A stretch of 33,688 nt of DNA from Alphaproteobacteria bacterium (GCA_021774615.1 JAJFIW010000038.1:1-33688), one strand, 5' to 3'; counted from the first letter of the stretch, positions 7,459-15,127 are shown. Made by a program: numbers and translations. Notes: generated by a model from the letters alone, not told the origin.

Positions 7459-8331
7459 TTACACGCTATACTTTTTATCTAGTAATTCTGCAATGCTATC
7501 CGTATCACCTGAAATTTCTAGAATATCTAGGGCTCCCGACATTCGCTGAACAAACTCCCACCTATTATCTGTTAACTCTTGAGTGTCAATTGGCATAGAT
7601 ATCACCTTTTCATTAAAAACAATGGAAAGGCGAACTCTCTGACATATGTGATTGAATAGACCCATTACTGCATCTTTTGTTTCTTTTGCATAAGCTTTGG
7701 AAGGCCATGATGAAAGCATAATCAGTGATTTTATAGGTATTGATTCAACTTCCATAGCAATGGATTGATCTAATTTATGAACAGACATTGCATCAAGATC
7801 TCCCGATATTGAACCACCTCTAACAGCAATCCCTGACGTCCCCCCTGCAAGGTTAAAACCCCCTTTACCTTCTTCCAATAAGCAATAATCTGTACTCACA
7901 AATTTCCATCCAAATTTCTTCTGCATTGCTAAAGCTAGAGTTGTCTTACCTGATTTTTGAGGCCCATATATAATCAGCGCCTCTTGACCATTTGAAACAG
8001 CCACACCGTGAACTGTGTAAATTGATGAAGATTCCCTTCTTATTGTTAACAACTGGTTTAACAATAAGATAATTTGAGGTATATATGAAACTATATCTCC
8101 CACATACTTAATCATCAAAGAATCTTTATCAAAACGGACATCTATATCAACAGACATCTCAAGAAAAACATTAAATGGCACCTCATTTTTATAAGAAAAG
8201 TAAGATGGTTCAAATACATCAAGGTAGTCACAAATCATACCCAATGCATCAATGCTAGAGGTATCAACCTCAGAGTTAAGGAAAAAGTTAAGAGAACCTC
8301 TTGTAAAGGCTGGTTGCGTATTAAGTACCAT
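7459..8331 (-). CDS. HPr kinase/phosphorylase-like P-loop ATPase
   Basis: 290 residues. The pattern VHGVAVSNGQEALIIYG (107-123) followed by Walker A GPQKSGKT (123-130) and STDYCLL (D148) is that of HprK-related proteins. The HprK-specific N-terminal domain and the C-terminal motif with the capsule of catalytic residues are not clearly visible, so this is an HprK relative of the kind found in accessory clusters, for example in lasso-peptide loci, not the PTS regulator. It probably phosphorylates a small molecule or a carrier; the substrate is unknown. AGAGG lies 5 nt upstream of the ATG. Last gene of the island's cargo set. Confidence 0.78.
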   Translation of the reverse strand: MVLNTQPAFTRGSLNFFLNSEVDTSSIDALGMICDYLDVFEPSYFSYKNEVPFNVFLEMSVDIDVRFDKDSLMIKYVGDIVSYIPQIILLLNQLLTIRRESSSIYTVHGVAVSNGQEALIIYGPQKSGKTTLALAMQKKFGWKFVSTDYCLLEEGKGGFNLAGGTSGIAVRGGSISGDLDAMSVHKLDQSIAMEVESIPIKSLIMLSSWPSKAYAKETKDAVMGLFNHICQRVRLSIVFNEKVISMPIDTQELTDNRWEFVQRMSGALDILEISGDTDSIAELLDKKYSV

Positions 8332-8729
8332 ACAAACCTCTGAAAAAGTGATAAATAGAAAGATATTTTAGTATGTACACAATACAAATAATAACCTCAT
8401 AAGTCAATGCCATGCATTAATGAATCTAATAGCAAGCTTTAAAGAGATTATATCTTCACTTTTTGCCTAAGTTCAATTCCGTGATACGGGAGGATTTCGA
8501 TCTGTAAGGTACTTTTTGCAAAAAAGTTAAATTAACCTATACCTAAGGTTTCTATAACTTTTAATTTCACCTCATGCCTTGAAGCTGTCTTTTATAATGC
8601 CTGTGCGCACGCTTTTAATATGCTTTGCACCCAACTGATCTTCCGCTCCAAGAATCCGTAAAGACAGTGTGGAAGAGTGCTCAAATCACAGTCATCAATC
8701 CACCTGCAAACAAAACAAGGAGATTAAAA
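8332..8729. other. Non-coding region between cargo genes and ardA remnant
   Basis: About 400 bp without a convincing gene. TATAAT at 8593-8598 is a good -10 without a matching -35, and the 8-bp palindrome GTGCGCAC follows at 8603-8610. An open frame starting at 8625 is continuous with the ardA remnant but lacks a ribosome binding site. Confidence 0.4.
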
Positions 8730-9215
8730 ATGAATATTTATCACGCAACACCATGCGATATCAGCGCCACTGGATTTTACTTTAAAACTTACGAAGAATA
8801 TTGCCAAGAATCTAAAGCCCACAACAACTCCTACGGTCAACCTGTAGAAAAATTTGAAATTCAGTTCATTGACGGAGAAAACTAAGAACTTTTTAATACC
8901 TTAAGGATCAATCAAGTCAATCTTAAAGAATGGTTTGAAACATTCGAGAATTCGAGCAATGAAGATAACGCCAAAGCCATTTACATCACTGGCCACATCA
9001 GTTATAGCAACGATGACATCTTAGATAAGCTTGATGATATCTGCCTTTTCGAAGGTGCAGCCCAAGAATGCGTTGAACAATACATCGAAGATACTTGCCT
9101 ACCCAGTGAAATTCCAGATCACTTACACTACTACTTCGACACCGAATCTAACACACGCGATATACTTTTAAACAATGACGTTTACGAAGTTAAAATCATG
9201 AATCTAACTCATCAT
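8730..9215 (+). pseudogene. ardA: ArdA-like antirestriction gene broken by an in-frame stop
   Basis: The start at 8730 is marked by AAGGAG 7 nt upstream. The first 51 residues (ATPCDISATGFYFKTYEEY, then FEIQFIDGEN) end at TAA 8883-8885. The same frame then continues without a stop: ELFNTLRINQVNLKEWF, DILDKLDDICLFEGAAQE, and EIPDHLHYYFDTESNTRD followed by NDVYEV, which matches the ArdA C-terminal pattern IPxxLxYYxDYExxARDxxxNGD. Intact proteobacterial relatives, as I recall them, have an aromatic residue where the TAA lies, so one base change probably broke it. ArdA proteins mimic DNA and block type I restriction. No ardA stop is visible: the frame runs into the xre remnant. A sequencing error or reassignment of TAA are less likely alternatives. 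Confidence 0.65.
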
Positions 9216-9657
9216 ATGACTTGGGAAAATATTGATCTTCAGAATGATTACGATCCGAATAAATGTAATGCTATTGCGCACCAAAAAGAAACGTCTCAAA
9301 AAGCAGACGTTTCATATAATAGCTATGTTTCTTACGAAAATGGGAGACACTTACCTAGTTTGGATATAGCTCTAAGAATTAAACGTGTCTACGGATTGGC
9401 TAGCCACTGGCGAAGGCTCGATGCACGGCGAAAGCAAGAGCGTATCCAAGCAGGATAAAGAGCTAATGGCTTCTATCATCAAAAAGCTTAAAGAAGTAGC
9501 ATCTAACCAACTAGATGATGGCGAAGAAATCCGCCCCGACAAATTCGCAGAGCTATGCTTCCACATCTACACAAAATGCCTGCAGAACGCATCAGAAGAA
9601 CATATAGACGAAGAAATCGATAACGTGGTTTACCTAGCCAAGGTTATGGGTGGTTAG
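9216..9657 (+). pseudogene. Xre/CI-type repressor gene with frameshift and internal deletion
   Basis: Two overlapping frames together spell one repressor. Frame 1 (9216-9384) encodes ETSQKADVSYNSYVSYENG and then LPSLDIALRIKR, the second half of an HTH_3 domain. Frame 2 continues from 9385 with VSTDWLATGEGSMHGES, the usual sequence after that domain, and ends at 9657 in an acidic helical tail. A one-base shift near 9381-9385 separates them. Between SQ and VSYNSY only three residues remain where the helix-turn-helix normally has eight, so five codons also appear lost. The DNA-binding domain should be non-functional. An intact Xre gene lies 1.6 kb away. Confidence 0.7.
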
Positions 9658-9954
9658 TTATTCTTTAGCTTCTACAAGTTTATTTAACTGTTTATTGAGC
9701 TGCACCAAGTAGAAAACAGTCCAAAATAACTGTGGTACTAAATAGCTAGTAAACCCTGCTAAAAACTGCGGTTCACCCCCATCTGCGAATCCATATCCAG
9801 CTAAAATTGTAGAAGCAGCCAAAGCACATCCATTGCCTATAATGATTATGTTTATATTGCCCAAAAATGTTTTCTTTAAAAAAAATCTAAAAAGTCTAAA
9901 GAATAGCCATGTAGGAATCAAAGAGCCTAACATAGTAAGTACAGTATATGACAT
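9658..9954 (-). CDS. Small integral membrane protein
   Basis: 98 residues from the second ATG (9954-9952), preferred because AGGAG is 6 nt upstream of it but abuts the first ATG. Three hydrophobic segments: about 3-20, 32-53 and 62-85, with a charged C-terminus. No motif recognised. Its stop abuts the convergent xre remnant. Confidence 0.65.
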   Translation of the reverse strand: MSYTVLTMLGSLIPTWLFFRLFRFFLKKTFLGNINIIIIGNGCALAASTILAGYGFADGGEPQFLAGFTSYLVPQLFWTVFYLVQLNKQLNKLVEAKE

Positions 9955-10047
9955 ATTCATCTCCTATTGATTTATTCAAATAAATATAGACAATCTATTA
10001 CTTTGTACTATTCTTTACAAGAAAAACTCAATTAACAGTATTTAATA

Positions 10048-10081
10048 TAAAACCCCCTGATGATTTCTCACCAGGAGGTTT
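10048..10081 (-). terminator. Terminator for the 40-residue gene
   Basis: On the minus strand AAACCTCCTG pairs with CAGGGGGTTT (one T-G wobble), followed by TTTTATATT. It lies 9 nt after the small gene's stop. Confidence 0.65.
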
Positions 10082-10089
10082 CATTTTAT

Positions 10090-10212
10090 TTACTTCACAG
10101 GAACCCAGAAGCAAAAGGCTTTCGCCTGCTTCGGATACACCCATTTACCGTTACGCCTTACGCGTGGACAGCAAATCATTCTGTGAAGCTTGCCATTTAT
10201 AACTTTTGTCAT
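10090..10212 (-). CDS. Small basic Cys-containing protein, 40 residues
   Basis: ATG at 10212-10210 with AGGAG 8 nt upstream, and a stop at 10090 followed by a terminator. It begins MTKVINGKLHRMICCPRVRR and ends FCFWVPVK. Strongly basic, with CC and a further Cys. No family recognised. Signal and terminator placement argue that it is a real gene despite its size. A perfect palindrome covers its ribosome binding site. Confidence 0.6.
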   Translation of the reverse strand: MTKVINGKLHRMICCPRVRRNGKWVYPKQAKAFCFWVPVK

Positions 10213-10220
10213 AAAATAAG

Positions 10221-10234
10221 CTCCTAATTAGGAG
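10221..10234. promoter_or_regulatory. 14-bp palindrome over the ribosome binding site of the 40-residue gene
   Basis: CTCCTAATTAGGAG is a perfect palindrome and its right half on the minus strand is the AGGAG site. It could be an operator, or it could let two RBS copies pair with each other in the RNA. Confidence 0.45.
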
Positions 10235-10276
10235 TGCGCATTAAACACACTACTATTAAAAATGGGTTATCCCCAC

Positions 10277-10307
10277 TTGACACGACCGGTCATGAAGCCT
10301 ATATAAT
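10277..10307 (+). promoter_or_regulatory. Strong sigma-70-type promoter for the candidate small RNA
   Basis: Consensus TTGACA at 10277-10282. TATATA at 10300-10305 gives a 17-bp spacer, and TATAAT at 10302-10307 a 19-bp spacer. The spacer contains the palindrome GACCGGTC (10284-10291). An inverted repeat ATAATGTA (10303-10310) / TACATTAT (10321-10328) straddles the expected start, so a repressor site is likely. Confidence 0.6.
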
Positions 10308-10313
10308 GTAAAT

Positions 10314-10408
10314 GTGAATATACATTATGGCTACTTGACTACAGCCATTTGCATCTTATCTGATGCAAATTAATTAAAAGACCTATTGTTAGCGCAATAG
10401 GTCTTTTT
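10314..10408 (+). ncRNA. Candidate structured small RNA (about 95 nt)
   Basis: Between a strong promoter and a perfect terminator there is no coding frame beyond three codons. The predicted transcript holds ATGGCT/AGCCAT (10327-10348), ATTTGCATC/GATGCAAAT (10347-10370, 9-bp stem, 6-nt loop) and the 13-bp terminator hairpin. The first two stems share two bases. It is convergent with immA and stops at the immA end. It may be an antisense or regulatory RNA of the element; the target is unknown. Confidence 0.45.
10376..10408. terminator. Bidirectional terminator between small RNA and immA
   Basis: AAAAGACCTATTG (10376-10388), 6-nt loop, CAATAGGTCTTTT (10395-10407): a perfect 13-bp stem with T tracts on both strands. 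Confidence 0.92.
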
Positions 10409-10949
10409 ATATCCCGCGTTTATCGAAAATGCGCAATCTTGCCTCCGCCGCAGCATTAGAAACACAAAAAGCATCTACTACCTCAGAAGCAGAATTGGCA
10501 CCATCCATAATAAGTTTCTTCATTAATTCTGTTGGCATAAGCATAAACGATGCAAATGTATCAGCTTGCCATTCACTATCTTTAAAACAAGGAGTGTCTT
10601 TAACTGTTTTTTTTCTGTTCAAGCTTAGCTCACCATGCATTGCCATATGCCCAAATTCATGACACACAGTAAACCTAGAACGACCGTCATCAACAAATAG
10701 CCCATCATAAACATCTGAACGGATCTTAATTAGATTTTTATCCGGGAATGATTCAGCTTCTTTTGAGCCTAAATCATCACAGACTTCAAAGTCAAGCCCC
10801 CAATTGTGAAGCTTGTGTTCTAGAACCCCTGCAACATCAAGTTGCCAAACTCCTTCAAGACCGAGACTTTCTCTGGCTTTACGAGTTATATCGCTGATAT
10901 CTACTATAGATAAAGGCGGTACTTCTACTCCTGTATATTTTCTAGCCAT
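10407..10949 (-). CDS. immA: ImmA/IrrE-type metallopeptidase (M78 family)
   Basis: 180 residues. The zinc protease motif is HEFGH within FTVCHEFGHMAMHGE (about 92-106), followed by the downstream acidic ligand region WQADTFASFMLMP, which is characteristic of M78 peptidases such as ImmA of ICEBs1. These enzymes cut the partner Xre repressor and release the element from repression. Its start overlaps the end of the xre gene by 25 bp, and AGGGG lies 6 nt upstream of the ATG, so the two are co-expressed. The C-terminal 50 residues are the usual helical part. A regulatory switch for excision is the natural role. Confidence 0.87.
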   Translation of the reverse strand: MARKYTGVEVPPLSIVDISDITRKARESLGLEGVWQLDVAGVLEHKLHNWGLDFEVCDDLGSKEAESFPDKNLIKIRSDVYDGLFVDDGRSRFTVCHEFGHMAMHGELSLNRKKTVKDTPCFKDSEWQADTFASFMLMPTELMKKLIMDGANSASEVVDAFCVSNAAAEARLRIFDKRGI

Positions 10950-11281
10950 TTATGCCCCTTTTCTACTGAGATATCTCCAGACTCAAGCTTTCTTGCAAAT
11001 GCATTAACAAGGTTCCGTTGTTCCCAGTCTAGCTTCTTATTTGCAACTTCTAGACGTTTAGATGACCTCTCTGCTGCTTCTTTCAATTGTTGAAGACCGA
11101 CATTGTCTACACCAAGATAAGCAGCTACTTTATCCACAAAACCATCAGGAATTGACTTTTTACCCATTTCCATAGCAGAAATATAAGCGGCTGATGTACC
11201 AAGAGAATCAGCCATATTTTTTAAGAACTGATTGTTCTCAGCTCTATATTCTCTAACAAGCTTGCCAAATGGAGTAAGCAT
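10925..11281 (-). CDS. immR: Xre-family repressor (ImmR-like)
   Basis: 118 residues from the ATG at 11281-11279. Helix-turn-helix: FGKLVREYRAENNQFLKNMA, then SLGTSAAYISAMEMGKKSIP, then VDKVAAYLGV, so both halves of an HTH_3 domain are intact. A helical tail follows (ERSSKRLEVANKKLDWEQR). An upstream start would add 20 residues without support; the chosen start has AAGGG about 8-10 nt upstream. It pairs with the immA gene just downstream, the arrangement of the ImmR/ImmA switch. Probably represses its own promoter through the repeats at 11323-11368. Confidence 0.85.
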   Translation of the reverse strand: MLTPFGKLVREYRAENNQFLKNMADSLGTSAAYISAMEMGKKSIPDGFVDKVAAYLGVDNVGLQQLKEAAERSSKRLEVANKKLDWEQRNLVNAFARKLESGDISVEKGHKWLENIQE

Positions 11282-11311
11282 AATTTTAACCCTTTCGTAT
11301 TTTATGTACAC

Positions 11312-11368
11312 AGTATAACCTATTTTATGGTTAACTGTCAACCCTAATTAACTACTTTTATGGTTAAC
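11312..11368 (-). promoter_or_regulatory. immR promoter with two operator-like repeats
   Basis: On the minus strand TTGACA (11341-11336) and TATACT (11317-11312) are 18 bp apart. The 13-mer ttttatggttaac occurs at 11323-11335, inside the spacer, and again at 11356-11368, just upstream of the -35; the centres are 33 bp apart, about three helical turns. Both contain the palindrome GTTAAC. Confidence 0.6.
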
Positions 11369-11476
11369 AACAGCTTTAATTATTATTATAATAACTCCTC
11401 TAATTTATTAAGCATACCCCCTCCCCTGTGCAAGCCCACCACCCCTAACTTATCTTTACAAAATCCCAACCACCCC

Positions 11477-11504
11477 TTGACTTTTGCCTCGCTAGCCCTA
11501 ATCT
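11477..11504 (+). promoter_or_regulatory. Possible promoter of the two-gene GGDEF unit
   Basis: TTGACT (11477-11482) and TAATCT (11499-11504) with a 16-bp spacer, 37 bp before the first gene. Confidence 0.35.
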
Positions 11505-11541
11505 TATTTATATAAGTAACAACAATAATTAGGTACAGCCA

Positions 11542-12249
11542 TTGCGTGATGATGTTGATGAGAATATAAAAATTGTTTCCAACGAACTGATACAAAAGAG
11601 GAAGTCGGCCGAGAAAAGCAAGGGTAAGAATTCGGCTGAAACACAAGGTAATTCTAAAACATCACACCAGTATAAGGCCGACAAGATGTACATAATTCAA
11701 GGCGATGGCGATATGCGCTTTGATGATGACAACCAAAGCCATGGCGACACCTCTACAACAGAAATACAAACAAGCATTATTGAACCAGCACCAGTAAAGA
11801 GAACAGAACATTCATCAGACCTTGAAACAGCGGTTAACCGCTCTGATGACAAAGGGATTAAAGAGGCATTATCACAAGGGCGCAAGCCATTACGACCTAG
11901 ATTGTTAGGTCAACGCGTCCGCCAAGGCCATATGACACCAAGAGAGTATAAATACTTCACTGCTGGTATTTGGGATGGAATAGAAACACGGCATGGTGCC
12001 TTTGACTGGGACTTGTGGGATTGGGATAATAACTGCCCCCAGGATGATGCTTTTAAAACAGAAAGAAGAACCTATAGCGAACGTAGAACTAAAAGAAGTA
12101 GTTCTTTCTTTTATAGTAAAAGAGAAGGAATTGGTAGAAGATCTTCAGATAAGGTATCTCTTAGGTTGCATAGAATAATGCTTACTATTGTTCTAGGAAT
12201 TCTCTTATCACAAGGCTTAGCTGTTTTATATTTTAATATTATAAACTAA
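11542..12249 (+). CDS. Unrecognised protein with C-terminal membrane anchor
   Basis: 235 residues if TTG 11542 is the start (AGG 8 nt upstream); an ATG at 11686 is the alternative. The N-terminal 100 residues are polar and probably disordered. A more ordered stretch at about 115-160 includes QRVRQGHMTPREYKYFTAG and an aromatic-acidic patch FDWDLWDWDN. A basic Ser/Arg tract (RRTYSERRTKRSSS) follows, then one hydrophobic helix at about 212-232. The protein should be cytoplasmic and tail-anchored. It ends 9 nt before the GGDEF gene, so it is probably a partner or regulator of that enzyme. No family recognised. Confidence 0.65.
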   Translation: MRDDVDENIKIVSNELIQKRKSAEKSKGKNSAETQGNSKTSHQYKADKMYIIQGDGDMRFDDDNQSHGDTSTTEIQTSIIEPAPVKRTEHSSDLETAVNRSDDKGIKEALSQGRKPLRPRLLGQRVRQGHMTPREYKYFTAGIWDGIETRHGAFDWDLWDWDNNCPQDDAFKTERRTYSERRTKRSSSFFYSKREGIGRRSSDKVSLRLHRIMLTIVLGILLSQGLAVLYFNIIN

Positions 12250-12258
12250 GGATAATAT

Positions 12259-13899
12259 ATGAATTTCAGTTTAAATACGGGGTTACTTCTAGCTATTGCA
12301 TGTGTTGTACTACAAGCTATATTTGGCTTGTATTTCAAATTTGTAGCAAGCGTAGATGTCCACCCTATACTTTTTGTGTCTTCATCAATGCTTTTTGCAA
12401 GTGCAACTCTGCTATTATCGGGTGGTGCTGTAGTACTTGCAAAGAAAGCTATGACATCCCCTTACACTTGGCTATTTGCAATTATGTTTATACTAGACTG
12501 TGTCTTTTTCCTTTATCTACTCAAGTATATATCAGCAACAGAAGTCAGTTTGCTTTCTAGAGCATCTGTATTATTCTCATTAATCTTTGCTTTTATATTT
12601 CTTCAAAGAAATACGTTAGGGCGTGGCGCTTGGGGTATACCACTTATTATTTCAGGGCTAGCAATTATTTTTGGTGGTATTCAAGAAAATATTATTGAAA
12701 TAATCTTATTAACTCTAGGTTTAGCCATAGCTAAAAGCACTTACTACTTTGCTATAGAATTAAATAAGGTTGGTTACGAGACACGTTCATATGTACAAGA
12801 TTTTAGTATTCTAGGATATATTCTGGCAATCACTTCCATTATATTCTGTAGCTCTTTATTTATTGGCTCAGCTATATGTTATTTGCTAGATACAAAATCT
12901 AACCTTTTCCCTAACATAACACAATTTAGTGATTGGAAGTTATTTGCACTTGCATCTTTCTATGGTGTTTTTGGTGTTACAGTTATGCGCTATTTAGAAT
13001 TTAAATCTGTTCAAAGTATTAAAAGTGAAGTTTTTATGTGTATAAATCTTCTTGCGCCATTTATTACATTACTGCTTGAAGGATTTTTAACGCACCATCA
13101 ATTATTCAATATGAATATATCTATAGAGTTCCCAATATTGGCCGCAAATGTGGGAATTATTATTGGTGGAGGCATTGTTATATGGAGAAGATATACAGAC
13201 CCTAATTTATATCAAAGAACAGATGTTCGTAGAATAAGAGATACAGTTATATCAACTGTCATCTTTTGCCGTGACGACTACCAAAAAGCGTCAAATGCTC
13301 TAGGCATAACCTTAAACACCTTACATGACATATTAGATGATAAAAATCATAACATGCAGATTAGCAAGGATATGGCTAAATCTATTAGAGAAAACTTTGC
13401 TGATAACATTTCTATGAGCGACCCCTTAACAGGGTTGGCTAACCGTTTACAATTCCTTACACAACTTAAAAGTATAGATAAAGGTAATAGGCTAACATTG
13501 TTTTTTATTGATTTAGATAAATTTAAACCCATCAATGACACTTACGGTCATGATGCTGGTGACAAGGTTCTTGTTGGTACTGCTAAAAGGTTAGTTGATT
13601 TTACAGGGGAAGATGGTCTTGTAACAAGGTTAGGTGGAGATGAGTTTTGTATCTTACTTAGAGACTTAGAAGATGATGAAATCAAAGAAAAAAGCAAAGA
13701 AATTGGAGATATAATAGCAGAACCTTATCAAATTGAAGAAACGGAAAATGAGGTGGGTGTAACTGCATCTATAGGCTTTGCATCATTTCCTGATGATACA
13801 AATAGACCAGAAGCTCTTATCCATATAGCTGACAAGAATATGTATAAAGATAAAAGCACAAATAGAGAGTTAAACACCACCCCACTTAGGCAACCTTAG
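12259..13899 (+). CDS. DMT/EamA-like membrane domain fused to a GGDEF diguanylate cyclase
   Basis: 546 residues; AAGGA lies 7-8 nt before the ATG. Residues 1-310 are about ten hydrophobic helices in the two-bundle pattern of EamA/DMT transporters, with the typical SRASVLFSLIFAFIFLQR then WGIPLIISGLAIIFGG. A linker (about 311-385) follows, then a full GGDEF domain: DPLTGLANR, FIDLDKFKPINDTYGHDAGD, RLGGDEF (GGDEF at 459-463) and GVTASIGFASFP. All substrate and metal residues I can place are intact, so cyclic di-GMP synthesis is expected; the RxxD inhibitory site is absent (TGED at that place). A transporter-like sensor domain would link a solute or membrane signal to c-di-GMP. The last 14 bp overlap the convergent integrase gene. 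Confidence 0.85.
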   Translation: MNFSLNTGLLLAIACVVLQAIFGLYFKFVASVDVHPILFVSSSMLFASATLLLSGGAVVLAKKAMTSPYTWLFAIMFILDCVFFLYLLKYISATEVSLLSRASVLFSLIFAFIFLQRNTLGRGAWGIPLIISGLAIIFGGIQENIIEIILLTLGLAIAKSTYYFAIELNKVGYETRSYVQDFSILGYILAITSIIFCSSLFIGSAICYLLDTKSNLFPNITQFSDWKLFALASFYGVFGVTVMRYLEFKSVQSIKSEVFMCINLLAPFITLLLEGFLTHHQLFNMNISIEFPILAANVGIIIGGGIVIWRRYTDPNLYQRTDVRRIRDTVISTVIFCRDDYQKASNALGITLNTLHDILDDKNHNMQISKDMAKSIRENFADNISMSDPLTGLANRLQFLTQLKSIDKGNRLTLFFIDLDKFKPINDTYGHDAGDKVLVGTAKRLVDFTGEDGLVTRLGGDEFCILLRDLEDDEIKEKSKEIGDIIAEPYQIEETENEVGVTASIGFASFPDDTNRPEALIHIADKNMYKDKSTNRELNTTPLRQP

Positions 13900-15082
13900 C
13901 TTGCTTCATGCTTTCAATATAATCAGACCATTCTTGCATCATTTTAATGCGCTCGTCTAGGAAGTCTGCACGGTCGTAGGCAGCATCTATCTTGCTTCTG
14001 TGTGCGTGGGCTAGCTGGCGGTCTACGACCTCATGACGATAGCCTAGCTTCTCTTTTATGGCACTCATGGCCAAGGCTCTGAAACCATGCCCTGTAGTCT
14101 TCCCTTTGTAACCAAGCCGTGCTATGGCTGTGAGTATGGTGTTGTCACTCATGTGGCCATTTCTCTTTACTCTATTTGGGAATACGTGAGTGTCACAAAG
14201 TCTATGGTGCATTAACTCTTTGATAATCTCTACCGAGCGGCTAGACAGTGGCACAAGGTGTTCTTTTCTCATTTTCATGCGCTCACCAGGAATAGCCCAC
14301 ATTTTATTGTCTAAGTCTATTTCTTCCCACTTCATGCCGATTAACTCATTTGTACGCACAAACGTATGGATAATAAGTTCTAGGGCTAATCTTGTATGCG
14401 GGAATAGTCTTGCATCGTTCCTACTCAGAGCTTGCATAAAATCAGGAATATCATTTATACCCAACGCTGCATGGTGGCCTTTCTTAAAAGGCATTAACGC
14501 TCCTTTTAGTGCGCTTGAGGGGTCATACTCGGCACGTCCTGTAACAACGGCATAACGAAAAATCCTGCTAATATTCTGCAAAGCTCTTTGTGCAAGCTCA
14601 TGAACGCCACGCTTCTCTATTTTCCTAATTACCGCTAAAATCAAAGGGGCTTTAATAGATGTTATCGGCAATTGTCCTATTTCTGGGAATATATCATTCT
14701 CAAAGCGCCTTAGTATTTCTTTGCCATGGTTGACCGTCCACATTGATAAGTTATTAGTGTGCCATTCTCTTGCTATGCTTTCGAAGGTATTTGCGCTAGC
14801 TTCAATAACTTCTAGCTTCTGCATTTTCTTTTTAATAGCTGGGTCTATACCAATCTTAATATCTTTTTTGGCATTATCTCGCAGTTCACGAGCTTCCCTT
14901 AAAGTGACATCAGGATATACACCAAATGCTAGCTTCTTCTGCTTTCCGTTAAAACGATACTTCATGCGCCAGTATTTACTACCGTTTTTATTTACTTCTA
15001 AGAACATGCCACCACCGTCGCTAACGGTGTATGTCTTTTCTTTAGTTTGCGCTGATTTACAAGCTTTATCGGTTAATTTCAT
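13886..15082 (-). CDS. int: Tyrosine-recombinase integrase, P4 type
   Basis: 398 residues from the ATG at 15082-15080, which has AGAGGGG 6 nt upstream. The N-terminal arm-binding domain (MKLTDKACKSAQ, SDGGGMFLEV, RMKYRFNGKQKKLAFGVYPD) is the DUF4102 module of P4-like integrases. A core-binding SAM-like domain follows at about 98-190. The catalytic domain has R243 (HTFVRTNEL), K270, H332xxR335 (GHGFR), H359 (QLAHA) and nucleophile Y369 (AAYDRADFL), a complete set. It lies beside a tRNA that carries the attachment sequence, so it should integrate and excise the 13.8-kb island. The upstream 19-bp repeats are its likely arm sites. Confidence 0.96.
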   Translation of the reverse strand: MKLTDKACKSAQTKEKTYTVSDGGGMFLEVNKNGSKYWRMKYRFNGKQKKLAFGVYPDVTLREARELRDNAKKDIKIGIDPAIKKKMQKLEVIEASANTFESIAREWHTNNLSMWTVNHGKEILRRFENDIFPEIGQLPITSIKAPLILAVIRKIEKRGVHELAQRALQNISRIFRYAVVTGRAEYDPSSALKGALMPFKKGHHAALGINDIPDFMQALSRNDARLFPHTRLALELIIHTFVRTNELIGMKWEEIDLDNKMWAIPGERMKMRKEHLVPLSSRSVEIIKELMHHRLCDTHVFPNRVKRNGHMSDNTILTAIARLGYKGKTTGHGFRALAMSAIKEKLGYRHEVVDRQLAHAHRSKIDAAYDRADFLDERIKMMQEWSDYIESMKQAKVA

Positions 15083-15127
15083 AGTACGCCCCTCTAAATG
15101 TGGCCATAAATATGTACCACCCAACAT

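Noticed and set aside
8625-8729. N-terminal extension of the ardA remnant
   Set aside because: No ribosome binding site at 8625, while 8730 has a well-spaced AAGGAG and matches the family start.
11386-11646. 86-residue minus-strand open frame with hydrophobic stretch
   Set aside because: It overlaps the start of the better-supported plus-strand gene, has no ribosome binding site and no family resemblance.
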